Origin: Bin87 sp034423595
GTDB taxonomy: Bacteria; Chloroflexota; Dehalococcoidia; Lucifugimonadales; UBA3495
Length of the DNA stretch: 64,000 nucleotides
Reading direction: 5' to 3'
Assembly (NCBI GenBank): GCA_965207025.1
Contig: OZ242258.1
Location: 2,542,001 to 2,606,000 of the forward strand
Shown: one piece after another, positions 26,017 through 34,887 of the stretch
How positions within the stretch are numbered: the first letter of the stretch is position 1
Layout: each line of letters starts with the position of its first letter
Notes under the pieces: model-generated
What the model was told of the DNA's origin: nothing
What the model saw: only the letters and a program-made list of their open reading frames with translations
Database searches by the model: none
Translations under genes and position numbers: made by a program

Positions 26017-26901
26017 TCAGGTCCCCAGATACCGTTTCAGCCAGTTCATGGCGTGGACGTTGAAATCCGTGCATGGGCTGTGGGGCAGGTCGGGGTACAC
26101 CAGCAGCGATTTGTGCGCCCTGATGCGGTCGAACACCGGCATGATGGTGTCGTGGGGGCAGGTGGTATCGGCCATGCCTATGTTCACCAGGATGGGGCAC
26201 TCAATCGCGTCGGCCAGCGTGAGGGTATCGAAGTAACGCAGCGTTTCCAGCATCGCCTGCCGCTGTTCCGGGTGTTCCTGCACGTAGTTGCGCAGCTCGT
26301 GGTAGGGCCGCGTGTCGATGTCGATAGCCACGGGGTAGTTGCACATGAACGGCTCTTCGGCGACGGCAGCCGCGAGCCTCTGGTCCAGCGCCGCCGTGGC
26401 CAGCGTAAAGCCTCCCCCTTGGCTGCGACTCCACATGCCGATGCGGTTGCTATCCACTTCGTCGCGTTCGCAGAGAAAGTCCACGCCGCGCACGCAGTCC
26501 ATGTACCCGGCGCGGTAGTAGTAGGCGTCCTTGTCGGTGACGTTGTAGGTCAGCTTGGTGGTTCCCTCGGGCAGGTCCCATTCCGGGATGCTTTCGCCCT
26601 GCGCCCTGGGGTACAACGTGAGGACGGCGAACCCGTGCATCACCACGTGGTAGGGAATGTCCTTGGCGCCGCCGTATCCCGGGACCGCCAGCATCGCCGG
26701 ATGCTTTCCGGATGGCGCGCCATGCCGTGGCGCTGTGTAGAACCCGCGCAATCGCTGGCCTCCGTAGCTGCTGAGGGTTACGTTCCAGGTCTCATACTCG
26801 CGGCCGCTGCGCTCGGGACACTCCGTGAGGGTCGCGTTTACCGGCGTTTCATCCAGTATCGCCCGAGTAGCCACCCAAAAGTCGCTGACTGCCTGGTCCA
26901 T
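26017..26901 (-). CDS. Acetyl-xylan-esterase-like alpha/beta hydrolase
   Basis: 294 aa. An AXE1-type hydrolase: GGQRLRGFYTAP strand, PGYGGAKDIPYHVVMHGFAVLTLYPRAQGES, nucleophile Ser in MWSRSQGGGF, Asp in IGMADTTCPHD and His near HSPCTDFNVHAMNW. Members deacetylate sugars or cephalosporin C. No signal peptide, so intracellular. Its gene follows HpaB on the same strand with a 60-bp gap; co-transcription is possible. The substrate cannot be deduced. Confidence 0.83.
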   Translation of the reverse strand: MDQAVSDFWVATRAILDETPVNATLTECPERSGREYETWNVTLSSYGGQRLRGFYTAPRHGAPSGKHPAMLAVPGYGGAKDIPYHVVMHGFAVLTLYPRAQGESIPEWDLPEGTTKLTYNVTDKDAYYYRAGYMDCVRGVDFLCERDEVDSNRIGMWSRSQGGGFTLATAALDQRLAAAVAEEPFMCNYPVAIDIDTRPYHELRNYVQEHPEQRQAMLETLRYFDTLTLADAIECPILVNIGMADTTCPHDTIMPVFDRIRAHKSLLVYPDLPHSPCTDFNVHAMNWLKRYLGT

Positions 26902-26924
26902 TTCCGGCCTCCCTTACTTCAAAC

Positions 26925-27000
26925 TGTCATTCCGTGACTTCAAATCGTCATTCCGGCGAAAGAACGTCACCCCGTACTTGATACGGGGCCGGAATCCACG
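26925..27000. repeat. Dispersed GTCATTCC composite repeat
   Basis: A short copy gtcattccgtgacttc precedes a longer unit (from about 26946) containing the inverted ccccgtacttgatacgggg segment and ending ggaatcca. The longer unit is repeated in reverse at 43273-43330. Confidence 0.75.
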
Positions 27001-27023
27001 TAAATGGTATCACGGTCAAGACG

Positions 27024-28250
27024 TCACTCTGCGTCGGACGTTCGCATGAACTCGTACCCAAACTCTGACACCAGGAACGGAACGTGGTCGTTGACCAACT
27101 GGATCACCTGGTCGCTGATTTGATCCGGGTTCTTCTGGAAATCGGCGATGGACGCCACGTAATCGGCCAGTTGCAGGGCGAACGAATCATAGCCGTCCAG
27201 TCCCAGATCATGGTAAATGCGCTGCATTTGCCCGATCTTGTCCTGCTCCAGTTCCTCGTACCGTATCTCAACCAACCGTCCCGCCGGAATCAGCTCTCGT
27301 TGTTCCAGGTAGGCATCAGCCATGCGCCGGTAGATCCGCACCTGCCGCTGCACCAGTTCGTCGAAATCGAAACTCTGGAGCGCATGCCAACCGTTCATCA
27401 ACCTGAGCAGGTGCAGGTATGAGCGCAGCGTATCGTATGGGTTGCGCTGAATATAGACGAACCTCGCGTCAGGAAACAGACGCAGCAGTTCGGCGATCCG
27501 GCTGGTGTTGGATGGAGACTTCAACACCAGACGCTTGCCGTCCATGTACAGGGTGGCGGCTTTCAACAACCTGGTGTATGCGGCGCGCCACCGTTCGAGA
27601 TCGCGCCGATCTACGTCGTCGCCCATGAAGAGATACTCAAGAGTCTCATTCGCGGTGCGCGGAAAATTTAGCGAGACGTAAGGGCTTAGCCCGCTGGCGC
27701 ACATCAGCGCAATCTCTTCTTCCTGGGGCATGGCGAAATCAACAGGGATGTTGTCAATACCACGGTTCTCCGGCAGTGTGGACGCGAGCAGTCGGCGCAG
27801 GCGGTTCTGGCCGGCGAGGAAGAGATCCGGCAGCGCCGCCTGGTAGGTGTTCACGAAACCCCATTGAGGATCGCACGCGAACAGGTTGTGCAGCAGCGTG
27901 GTTCCCGAACGCCAGAAACCCAGCAGGAATACCGGCTCCGGATGGATCTCGGTACGCTCAATGCGCCGGCCATAGGCGATGCTCTGCCAGAGCCTGAAAG
28001 GCGCAAATCCCACGTCCGTCGCCAGAATGCCCAGGTATCGCGGGATGAAGCGTCGGTCCACGCCGTACCGCATCCCCAGGCGCAACGCCAACGATAACCG
28101 CCCGGTAGATAGAAAGCTGTTGAATCCCGTGCTGAACCCGTAATCGGCTTCCGTCCGTGCTGCCGGGTCGTAGCCGTTACGCCCGAATCTCAAGCGCCGA
28201 CGCGCTTCCGGTGGATCGTTGGTCGCTTTGGAACTGGCCATGTCCGGCAT
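27024..28250 (-). CDS. Sulfotransferase-family protein
   Basis: 408 aa. The 5'-phosphosulfate loop is FLLGFWRSGTTLLHNLF (about residues 103-119) and the 3'-phosphate-binding segment is FVYIQRNPYDTLRSYLHLL. Together these are the PAPS-binding elements of Sulfotransfer_3 proteins. It would transfer sulfate from PAPS to an alcohol or amine, substrate unknown. Start uncertain: ATG 28250 has no ribosome site and ATG 28241 lies 8 nt after a TATAAT on this strand, so a leaderless start at 28241 is possible. Nothing in the window encodes PAPS synthesis. Confidence 0.87.
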   Translation of the reverse strand: MPDMASSKATNDPPEARRRLRFGRNGYDPAARTEADYGFSTGFNSFLSTGRLSLALRLGMRYGVDRRFIPRYLGILATDVGFAPFRLWQSIAYGRRIERTEIHPEPVFLLGFWRSGTTLLHNLFACDPQWGFVNTYQAALPDLFLAGQNRLRRLLASTLPENRGIDNIPVDFAMPQEEEIALMCASGLSPYVSLNFPRTANETLEYLFMGDDVDRRDLERWRAAYTRLLKAATLYMDGKRLVLKSPSNTSRIAELLRLFPDARFVYIQRNPYDTLRSYLHLLRLMNGWHALQSFDFDELVQRQVRIYRRMADAYLEQRELIPAGRLVEIRYEELEQDKIGQMQRIYHDLGLDGYDSFALQLADYVASIADFQKNPDQISDQVIQLVNDHVPFLVSEFGYEFMRTSDAE

Positions 28251-28283
28251 TATATCGCAGGGTTTTCAAAGTCCCACACCACC

Positions 28284-28347
28284 CACTCATGGTGAGCCTA
28301 TCGAACCATGCCCCCAAATGGGGATCCTTCGACAAGCTCAGGATGAG
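28284..28347. repeat. Dispersed repeat (GGTGAGCCT...CTTCGACAAGCTCAGGATGA type)
   Basis: tcatggtgagcctatcgaac and ccttcgacaagctcaggatga-type halves form an imperfect inverted pair around catgcccccaaatgggg. This is a common intergenic repeat type in many bacteria. It lies in the 270-bp gap between the divergent sulfotransferase and MFS genes. Confidence 0.7.
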
Positions 28348-28523
28348 CAGCTAAAGGGAAACTCCGTTAATTTCAAAAATCCTTGCCAACCCGAACAATC
28401 CCGTACCGCAAACACAAGCGCCGCTATGTTAAGTGGGTGTAAAATCCGGCGTGCGCGAGCGTCGCCCGACGTTCATCAGAGAGGTCCTCGTTGGCAGTTT
28501 CCGCCGGTCGCCCGGCTTCGCCC

Positions 28524-29780
28524 ATGATGGAGGTTCTTCAGAACCCCCGGTTCCGAGCTATCTGGTACGTGGTGAACGTCTCCGAGTTGACTCGCTGGAT
28601 GGAGTTGCTCGTCACCAGCGTTCTCGTCTATTCGCTGACCAATTCCACCCTCATGCTGGGGCTCGTCCTGGGTTTCGAGAACCTGCCCCGCCCGATATTT
28701 TCCCCTTTTACCGGAATCATCGCCGACCGATTTGACCGGAAGAAAATCTGGATCAGTTCAATGGCGATCAAACTGGGAGCGGGCGTCGCGCTGTTCTTCC
28801 TGCTCTTTTCCGGCCACATCGCGCCATGGCACGTTTTCGTCGCCATGCTGTTGCAGGGCGTCAGCCGCGCGCTGGAAGATCCGGCGCGGCGCACCGCCAT
28901 ATTCGACATCGTTGGGGAGCGGCGGGTGGTCAACGCCCTGTCCATAGACTCCATGAGCGGCACCGTCGGGCGCATGGTCGGGCCGTTCGTTGGCGGGTTC
29001 CTGATCGAGCATATCGGATATTTCTGGCCGCACTACCCTGGTTACACCTGGGCCTACGCCGCCATCTCCATAATGCACATCGTCGCCGTCGCGCTGGCAA
29101 TTCGGGTACGAATCCCACCGGTCGAGCGGGAATGGCGCGTGGAACCAATCTGGAACAGCCTGGGCGACGTGGTGCGGGCCGCCTTCAACCACCGGCAGCT
29201 GATGGGGATGCTCTTCATCACCATAATGATCAACGGACTGGCATTCCCGGCACGCCAGTTCGTGCCGGCCATCGGCAGGGATCATCTGGATGTTGGCGAG
29301 ACCCTCGTCGGAGTGCTGGCGGCGGCGGAATCAATCGGTCAGTTGGTGACGGCGGTCGTCCTGGCGTCCGTCGGTTCGGTGCGCTATCACGGTCGGATCT
29401 TCGCGGTCGGGGCTTTCAGCGTGATGATAACCTCGACGATTTTCGTCTGGTCGCCATGGTTCGAGGTGACCTTTGTCATCCTCGTTCTCAGCGGCATTGG
29501 CCTGTCCTGCTTCGGCACCATGCAAGGCGCTATCACCATGAGGTCGTCGCCACCGGAGATGCGGGGCCGCATGGTCGGCTTGCAGAGCCTGTGCATCGGT
29601 ATTGGAACCCCGCCGGGCGTCTTGCTAATGGGCTGGCTGGGCGACCGCATCGGCATACAAACGTCAGTGACGTTGAACGCGCTAGCCTGCATCGCCATCT
29701 CCTTGCCCGCACTGTTCCTGACCCCGTTGGTGACGCGCCCCTCGGAACCGCCACCCCAAACAGTTGCCCCCGCTGGTTAG
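28524..29780 (+). CDS. MFS transporter
   Basis: 418 aa from ATG 28524; a TTG at 28491 extends it by 11 residues. Around 12 hydrophobic segments with the MFS loop 2-3 motif GIIADRFDRKKIW, matching GxxxDRxGRR/K, and a second-half equivalent GWLGDRIGIQTS. The sequence resembles the MFS_3 (enterobactin exporter-like) group. Substrate not determinable. It is divergent from the sulfotransferase gene. Confidence 0.9.
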   Translation: MMEVLQNPRFRAIWYVVNVSELTRWMELLVTSVLVYSLTNSTLMLGLVLGFENLPRPIFSPFTGIIADRFDRKKIWISSMAIKLGAGVALFFLLFSGHIAPWHVFVAMLLQGVSRALEDPARRTAIFDIVGERRVVNALSIDSMSGTVGRMVGPFVGGFLIEHIGYFWPHYPGYTWAYAAISIMHIVAVALAIRVRIPPVEREWRVEPIWNSLGDVVRAAFNHRQLMGMLFITIMINGLAFPARQFVPAIGRDHLDVGETLVGVLAAAESIGQLVTAVVLASVGSVRYHGRIFAVGAFSVMITSTIFVWSPWFEVTFVILVLSGIGLSCFGTMQGAITMRSSPPEMRGRMVGLQSLCIGIGTPPGVLLMGWLGDRIGIQTSVTLNALACIAISLPALFLTPLVTRPSEPPPQTVAPAG

Positions 29781-29881
29781 AGTTGCTAATCTGCAAATAT
29801 GGCGACATCCAGGTTCCGTTTACTTGTGCGTGATGGCATGGTAGCATCTCACCCGACATTCCACAATCGGGGGATTCAACA

Positions 29882-30079
29882 ATGACCGAAGGCGATTTGC
29901 GATTGAATGCGAGATTATCGGCTATCGAATGGCTGATTAACCAACTTGCCAAGAAATGTGATATTTCCGAGGAAGTAGCGTCTGTCATCGGAGCGAATGT
30001 TCCTGAGGGGAGTGTGGCGGCTATGACGAAGCACCATATCCAGCGGATTGCCCAAGGGACGTTCCCCTTTCCTGATTAG
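29882..30079 (+). CDS. Small protein of unknown function (65 aa)
   Basis: Starts MTEGDLRLNARLSAIEWLINQ and has ISEEVASVIGANVPEGS. It appears all helical and contains no known motif. It begins an AT-richer accessory patch that runs to the IS6-like transposase. A short leader with a weak ribosome site is present. Moderate confidence that it is a gene. Confidence 0.45.
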   Translation: MTEGDLRLNARLSAIEWLINQLAKKCDISEEVASVIGANVPEGSVAAMTKHHIQRIAQGTFPFPD

Positions 30080-30207
30080 CGACCTCAAGAACTATGATTT
30101 CAGTGATCCCCCATCATATGGAATGGTGGCCGGGCCAATCTTTATAAAACCCGAAGTCGGGCATGGTCCTCAGGGTTCCCGCTGGTCGTCATCGCTATAG
30201 ATTGGTC

Positions 30208-30492
30208 ATGAGTTTTCTGCGAAAACTATCGCCCAGGCCAAGATGTGTCGTGTGCGGCAGTTTAGCCCCAACGGGATCGGATCATTGCATCGAACATCGG
30301 GATTCTGATGTTCCCGCTGTTGGTCAGAGCGGGACCGAATCGTTACCCCAAAAGATTCTGCTCTGGCTTCTCCTTGCCGGATACCTAACCGGCAAGGACG
30401 TTTCCATCTCCGACCGCTGGGTAGCGTCTATCGTCTGGATTATCGCCATGTGGACGTTAGCAGCGGTTGTATTCATTATCTTGGCCAATTAA
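30208..30492 (+). CDS. Small membrane protein with a zinc-ribbon-like N-terminus
   Basis: 94 aa from ATG 30208; an earlier in-frame ATG at 30163 is possible. CVVCGSLAPTGSDHCIEH near residues 14-31 looks like a single metal-binding knuckle pair. One or two hydrophobic segments follow (ILLWLLLAGYLTG and WIIAMWTLAAVVFIILA). It ends 3 bp before the next small membrane gene, so they may be coupled. Function unknown. Confidence 0.45.
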   Translation: MSFLRKLSPRPRCVVCGSLAPTGSDHCIEHRDSDVPAVGQSGTESLPQKILLWLLLAGYLTGKDVSISDRWVASIVWIIAMWTLAAVVFIILAN

Positions 30493-30495
30493 GGC

Positions 30496-30777
30496 GTGTT
30501 GATATTCAGAACACTACCGTCAAGCTTTGTGGTGTTGGGCGGGTTCATGGCGATCCTATTGGTCCTGATCTGCGGTTTGCTGGTGGCCGTATGGTTCTGC
30601 ATAATCGCAATCCGTACCCACGGTACGCGACCGAGCCCCGGCGAATCGACGAACCAATACGTAATGCGGGGGTGCATGGTGTGGGGCTTCTTGTGTGTCG
30701 TATTGGCGGTTCTGGCTTATCTGGTTTTCTTGTTCAGCTACCTGATTAGCACAAGCCTGAATGCCACCACGCCATGA
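30496..30777 (+). CDS. Small membrane protein of unknown function
   Basis: 93 aa from GTG 30496 (aaggc just upstream), or shorter from ATG 30547. Two long hydrophobic segments, FMAILLVLICGLLVAVWFCI and FLCVVLAVLAYLVFLFSYLI, separated by a polar loop. No family recognised. Close spacing to the preceding gene suggests a pair. The IS6-like transposase starts about 30 bp after its stop. Confidence 0.45.
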   Translation: MLIFRTLPSSFVVLGGFMAILLVLICGLLVAVWFCIIAIRTHGTRPSPGESTNQYVMRGCMVWGFLCVVLAVLAYLVFLFSYLISTSLNATTP

Positions 30778-30805
30778 TATTCCGTTGTGGTACCATAACG
30801 CTGAG

Positions 30806-31825
30806 ATGGCCGAGTTCACTGAAATCCGCACTCGCAAGGTCAATTGTCCGTACTGCCACCATGACAAGGTGGTGAAGAACGGCAAGAACGCCAACGGTAA
30901 GCAGACCTACCGCTGCAAGGCGTGTAGCAAGCGGTTCCTCCACACCGGCCAAGTGGCGGGCCATCGTGCCACCGCCGAGCAGGTCGGCGCGGCCATTCAG
31001 ATGTACTACAACGGCACGTCGTACAAGTTGACTGCCGAAACAATGGACGATGCCTACCCCATACCGGAACCATCCAAGCGGGCCGTCTATCAGTGGGTGA
31101 AAGAATACACCGACGCCGCGCACGACATCATGGCTGACTTTCCGGCACACACATCGGGCAAGTGGGTTGCCGATGAGATTCAGGTCAAGGTCGGGGGCAA
31201 GCAATACTGGCTGTGGAACGTGATGGACGCCGGCACTCGCTACGCGCTGGCGGTACACCTTTCGCCCAACCGCGACACCAGGGCGGCGGTAGCCGTGATG
31301 CGTAAGGCGATGGCCGCTGCCGATGCGCCGCCCAAGTCCATCACCACCGACAAGTTGGGCAGTTACGTGCCGGCCATCAAGCAGGTGTTTCCCGACGCGG
31401 AGCATATCCAGTCCGAGGGGCTGAAAGCGCGGGTCAACAACAACCTGTCAGAACGGTTGCAGGGCACCATCCGTGACCGTGAAAAGACGCTGCGGGGATT
31501 GGAAGGGCTGGAATCAGGTCAGGCGTACTTTGACGGCTGGGCATTGAATTACAACCTGTTCCGCGAACATGAGGGAGTTGACTACCAGACGCCGGCGGAA
31601 ATGGCTGGCGTCAATCCGCCGTTCCGCGAATGGGCGGACGTAGTGCGGGTTGCGGCGACGGACACCAGCACCGGCCCCAAGCGTCGGGGCAGCTCCGCGC
31701 CCGACATGGCGGAAGTGGCGGACAGAAGCGTCGGGGACTGCGCCCCTTGTTCGTCCAGCGGTTGCAGCGCATCGGAATTCCCCTGGCCGCGGGCTGCGTC
31801 ACGATCATGCCGATTATCGCCATGA
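30806..31825 (+). CDS. IS6-like DDE transposase with N-terminal zinc ribbon
   Basis: 339 aa as read. The N-terminus has a CPYCHHDKVVKNG knuckle paired with YRCKACSKRF. The DDE core shows Asp in WVADEIQVKVGGKQYW, Asp in SITTDKLGSY and Glu in NNNLSERLQGTIRDRE, in IS6-family order. The natural end is probably near FREWADVVR (about 31650); the last ~60 residues read into flanking DNA in a different frame from the truncated acyltransferase. I found no clear terminal inverted repeats, so the element may be incomplete. Start 30806 fits the start of the zinc ribbon; 30761 is possible. Confidence 0.8.
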   Translation: MAEFTEIRTRKVNCPYCHHDKVVKNGKNANGKQTYRCKACSKRFLHTGQVAGHRATAEQVGAAIQMYYNGTSYKLTAETMDDAYPIPEPSKRAVYQWVKEYTDAAHDIMADFPAHTSGKWVADEIQVKVGGKQYWLWNVMDAGTRYALAVHLSPNRDTRAAVAVMRKAMAAADAPPKSITTDKLGSYVPAIKQVFPDAEHIQSEGLKARVNNNLSERLQGTIRDREKTLRGLEGLESGQAYFDGWALNYNLFREHEGVDYQTPAEMAGVNPPFREWADVVRVAATDTSTGPKRRGSSAPDMAEVADRSVGDCAPCSSSGCSASEFPWPRAASRSCRLSP

Positions 31826-32610
31826 TAGTCATTGCCACCGGCGCGGTGGCATCAGAGAAATTGCCCCTCTGGATACTGCCCTTTATCGGGCTGTTCGACA
31901 TGGGACACCTCTGGTTTCTGTGGTTCCTGGTGCTGATGGCGGTGGGCTTTGTCGCGCTGGCAATGCTTGGAGTGCAGTTTCGGAACCCGTTTATCTGGTG
32001 GCTGGCGATACCCCTGACCTTCGGGTTGCAACTGCTGATGGAAGAGCCGGTATTCGGGGCGGACAGCATCTTCGGCGTGTACGTCCCGGCCCTGGAAAGC
32101 GAAGTTGCGCTACTGCCCAACCCGGTCCTGCTGGGCTACTATTCCCTGTATTTCATATTTGGGGCCTTTTTCTACCAGCGCGGTTTTATCGTGCGGCGTT
32201 GGTGGACGGCAGCGATGCTGCCAGCGGCAGCAACATTCGTGTTCGGGATGCATTTCCTCTACGACAACGCGGAGGAACCGCAAATGCTGGCTTCGGCGCC
32301 CTTTCAGACGGCCTTTGCCTGGCTGATGTGTTTCGGTATGTTGGGGCTATTTCGCTGGCTCTTTGCCCGTCGGAGTTTCTGGGTTCGCTACTTCTCCGAC
32401 GCGTCTTATTGGATATATCTGGCGCATGTGCCCCTGGTGATGGTGGGGCATTGGCTAGTGATGGGCTTGCCCATCCACTACCACCTGAAGTTCCTGCTGG
32501 TTTGCGGTGGCGCGACGCTGGTCCTGCTATTGACCTACCAGATCGGCGTCCGCTATACCTTCGTCGGGCGCACTCTTAACGGACCGCGCACTCGCTGGGG
32601 CGTTCGCTGA
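31741..32610 (+). pseudogene. Acyltransferase 3 family membrane protein, 5'-truncated
   Basis: The coding frame is recognisable from about 31741 (LFVQRLQRIGIPLAAG) to TGA at 32608-32610. It covers the middle and C-terminal helices of an Acyl_transf_3 protein, including DMGHLWFLWFLVLM and SYWIYLAHVPLVMVGHW. The N-terminal ~90 residues, with the catalytic His/Arg region, are missing, and the transposase end occupies that position. The upstream part is not found on the other side of the transposase, so sequence was lost and not merely split. An internal ATG at 31807 could give a remnant product. Normal members transfer acyl groups to sugars or lipids. Confidence 0.7.
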
Positions 32611-32686
32611 AAATCAAGCAGGCCCCGGCTCCTCACCTGGATAACTCGCTGCGGTTTCGCTTGGTGCGCCGTCGAGGTGAATCACC

Positions 32687-33897
32687 ATGAACGGAAAGCA
32701 AATTCCACTCATCCAGGACCCCGACGAAATCACCGTCGAATGGATGCCCCAGGCGCTGACCGCCGGCCGAGCGACGAGCGGTTGCCCGCACCTGGACGCG
32801 GTGGAGGTCGAGCGTTTGTCGGAAGTGGCCAATATGCTGGGCAATCTCTATCGCTGTCGCCTGATTGCCCCGGGCGGGGTTGCGGCCGATCCTGCTTCGG
32901 TCATCGTCAAGTTTCCCACCTCCAACCCTATGGCGTTCCGACCCGCCAAGTGGTTGTCCCTTCACCGTCGCGAGTACCTGTTCTACCGCGACGTCGTAGC
33001 GCTCGGCCACCTACGGGTTCCGTCTCTGCTCTACGGCGATTTCGAACCCAGCAGCCACCGCTCCGTCCTGGTGCTGGAGGACCTTGCCGACATGAAGTCA
33101 GTACGCCAGGTCGAGGGCGCCAACACGGCGCAAACGCAACAGGCAATTCGTGCAATCGCCGGGTTCCAGGGGCAATTCTGGGAGGCTGTCGATAATCCGT
33201 CCGTGTCCGCGCGCGCCCCTTTCATCACCACTAAGGGAAGCCGCATCACGGAAGCGATCTATCTGCTGGTCCTACCCCCACCCTGGAACGCTTCGACGAC
33301 CTGTTCACTCCCGCAACGTGCCAACGGGCGGAGGCGTTCGGAACTAGAATCGCCGCCCATTTCTCCGCCGTTTCCGCCGGCCCGAAGACCATCGTGCATG
33401 GCGACTATCGGGTAGATAGCATGATGTTCGGCGGCGAGAGCAAAGACGACCTGACCGTAATCGACTGGCAGGGTTGCGGCATCGGCTGCGGCATGTACGA
33501 TGTTGCGTTCTTTATGAGCAACAGCGTTGCCATCGACCGGCGGCGCTGTATCGAGCGCGAGGTAGTGGACGAGTACCACGACGTCTTATGTCGCATGGGG
33601 GCGAAGAACTACACCCGCGAAGACTGTTGGCGCAGCTATCGGCAGAATATGCTCGGTACCCTGATGCCCATGGTTGTCGGCTGTGGCGCGCTGGAAATGA
33701 AGGACCAGGACACCGTGAACCAGTCTCGGGAGTTGCTTAGCCGGGTACTGACCGCCATATATGACCTGGACGCATGGGAGTTCCTGCCGGCCGGCGAGCG
33801 GTTCCCTTCCACCGGGTGGGGGTTTTCGGCTTTGTCCCGGTGCGGCTACCGGGCTTACCGGGTGTCCCTTCGCCTGCGCCGTAAGCGCGCCGCATAA
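32687..33897 (+). pseudogene. Aminoglycoside/ecdysteroid-kinase-like phosphotransferase, frameshifted
   Basis: Starts at ATG 32687 with a good site (gaggtga). The first frame runs to about 33270 with the N-lobe (SVIVKFPTSNP, REYLFYRDVVAL, LVLEDLADM). The C-lobe continues in another frame from about 33275: PTLERFDDLFTPATCQRAEAF is followed by the catalytic loop IVHGDYRVDSMMFGG and metal motif VIDWQGCGIGCGMYDVAFF, to TAA at 33895. The shift probably lies in the C-run at 33273-33277. Intact relatives (EcKL/CHK-type) phosphorylate small molecules. A sequencing or assembly slip cannot be excluded. Confidence 0.8.
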
Positions 33898-33955
33898 TTG
33901 GCCGGCAGTCGGTTTGCCTGCGTATGAACGCGAACCAGCGGGGCCTATCCGAGAA

Positions 33956-33966
33956 TGTGCTAAAAT
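33956..33966 (+). promoter_or_regulatory. Possible extended -10 element upstream of nth
   Basis: tgtgctaaaat ends at 33966, about 40 bp before ATG 34006. The TG-extended -10 is reasonable, but no good -35 is present at 17 bp spacing. Confidence 0.3.
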
Positions 33967-34005
33967 CCCCGTGCTACCTACTCGATTTACACTGTCCTTA
34001 GCCAA

Positions 34006-34887
34006 ATGCCTCCACGGAAAGCCGCCACAACCCGCCGTTCCCGGCGCGCCAAAAAGCCCGGCGTAACCATCTCCGACGCCATCCGGCTGCTTACCGAAGA
34101 GCACGGCCCGTTCGCGAATGAGCCGCGCTTGGACCCGGCTCACGAACTCACTTTTACGATCCTGTCCCAGCACACTTCGGACATTAATTCCGAGCGGGCT
34201 TTCCGCACCCTGATGGAGCGGTTCGGCACGCTGGAGGCCGTTGCCGCCGCTGATGTGGACGACATCGAGGAAACCATAGCCGGAGGCGGTTTGGCCAAGA
34301 TCAAGGCTCCGCGCATCAAGACCGTGCTGAACCAGATATTGGAGCTCAACGACGGTTCGCTGGATCTCAAGTTCCTGGCAGAAATGCCCATGGACGAAGC
34401 CCGCGCGTGGTTGAGACAACTGCCCGGTATCGGGCCGAAATCGGCTGGCATCATATTGAGTTTCTCTCTGGGTATGCCTGCCATGGCCGTCGATACGCAT
34501 ATCTTCCGGGTGAGCCAGCGCCTAGGGTTCATCGGGCCCAAGGTCAACGCCGACAAGGCCCACGAGATACTGGAGGCCGCAATGCCTCCCGAGGACGTGT
34601 ACCCGTTCCACGCGGCTCTGATCACCCACGGCCGGAAGGTATGCAAGGCGCAGCGCCCATTGTGCGGAACGTGTGTCGTCAACTATGGTTGCCCGGCCCG
34701 CGACGAGAAAGCGATCCAGGCAGCGACGGAAGCTGCCGTGACCAACGACGCAGCCGACTCCGACCGCCCCGACGGGCAGGCTCCGGGACGCAGGCGACGC
34801 GGCGGCCGTGATTCCGGCCTTGAACCGGAACCGGCTGCGCCCACGCCCGTCCCGCACACCCAAGTCGTGAAGGAGCTTCAACCGTGA
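34006..34887 (+). CDS. nth: Endonuclease III-type DNA glycosylase
   Basis: 293 aa. The HhH-GPD motif is LPGIGPKSAGIIL with the catalytic Lys, and the catalytic Asp is in AVDTHIFRV. The iron-sulfur cluster loop is intact as CKAQRPLCGTC followed by CPA (spacing C-x6-C-x2-C-x5-C). It excises oxidised pyrimidines and nicks abasic sites. A ~75-residue Pro/Arg/Ala-rich C-terminal tail is longer than in most homologs. The stop overlaps the GTG of argC (GTGA), so the two are translationally coupled even though they are functionally unrelated. Confidence 0.92.
   Translation: MPPRKAATTRRSRRAKKPGVTISDAIRLLTEEHGPFANEPRLDPAHELTFTILSQHTSDINSERAFRTLMERFGTLEAVAAADVDDIEETIAGGGLAKIKAPRIKTVLNQILELNDGSLDLKFLAEMPMDEARAWLRQLPGIGPKSAGIILSFSLGMPAMAVDTHIFRVSQRLGFIGPKVNADKAHEILEAAMPPEDVYPFHAALITHGRKVCKAQRPLCGTCVVNYGCPARDEKAIQAATEAAVTNDAADSDRPDGQAPGRRRRGGRDSGLEPEPAAPTPVPHTQVVKELQP

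Noticed and set aside
30761..31760. Terminal inverted repeats for the IS6-like transposase
   Set aside because: I compared the DNA around 30760-30805 with 31640-31760 on both strands and found only weak partial matches, so I do not mark element ends.
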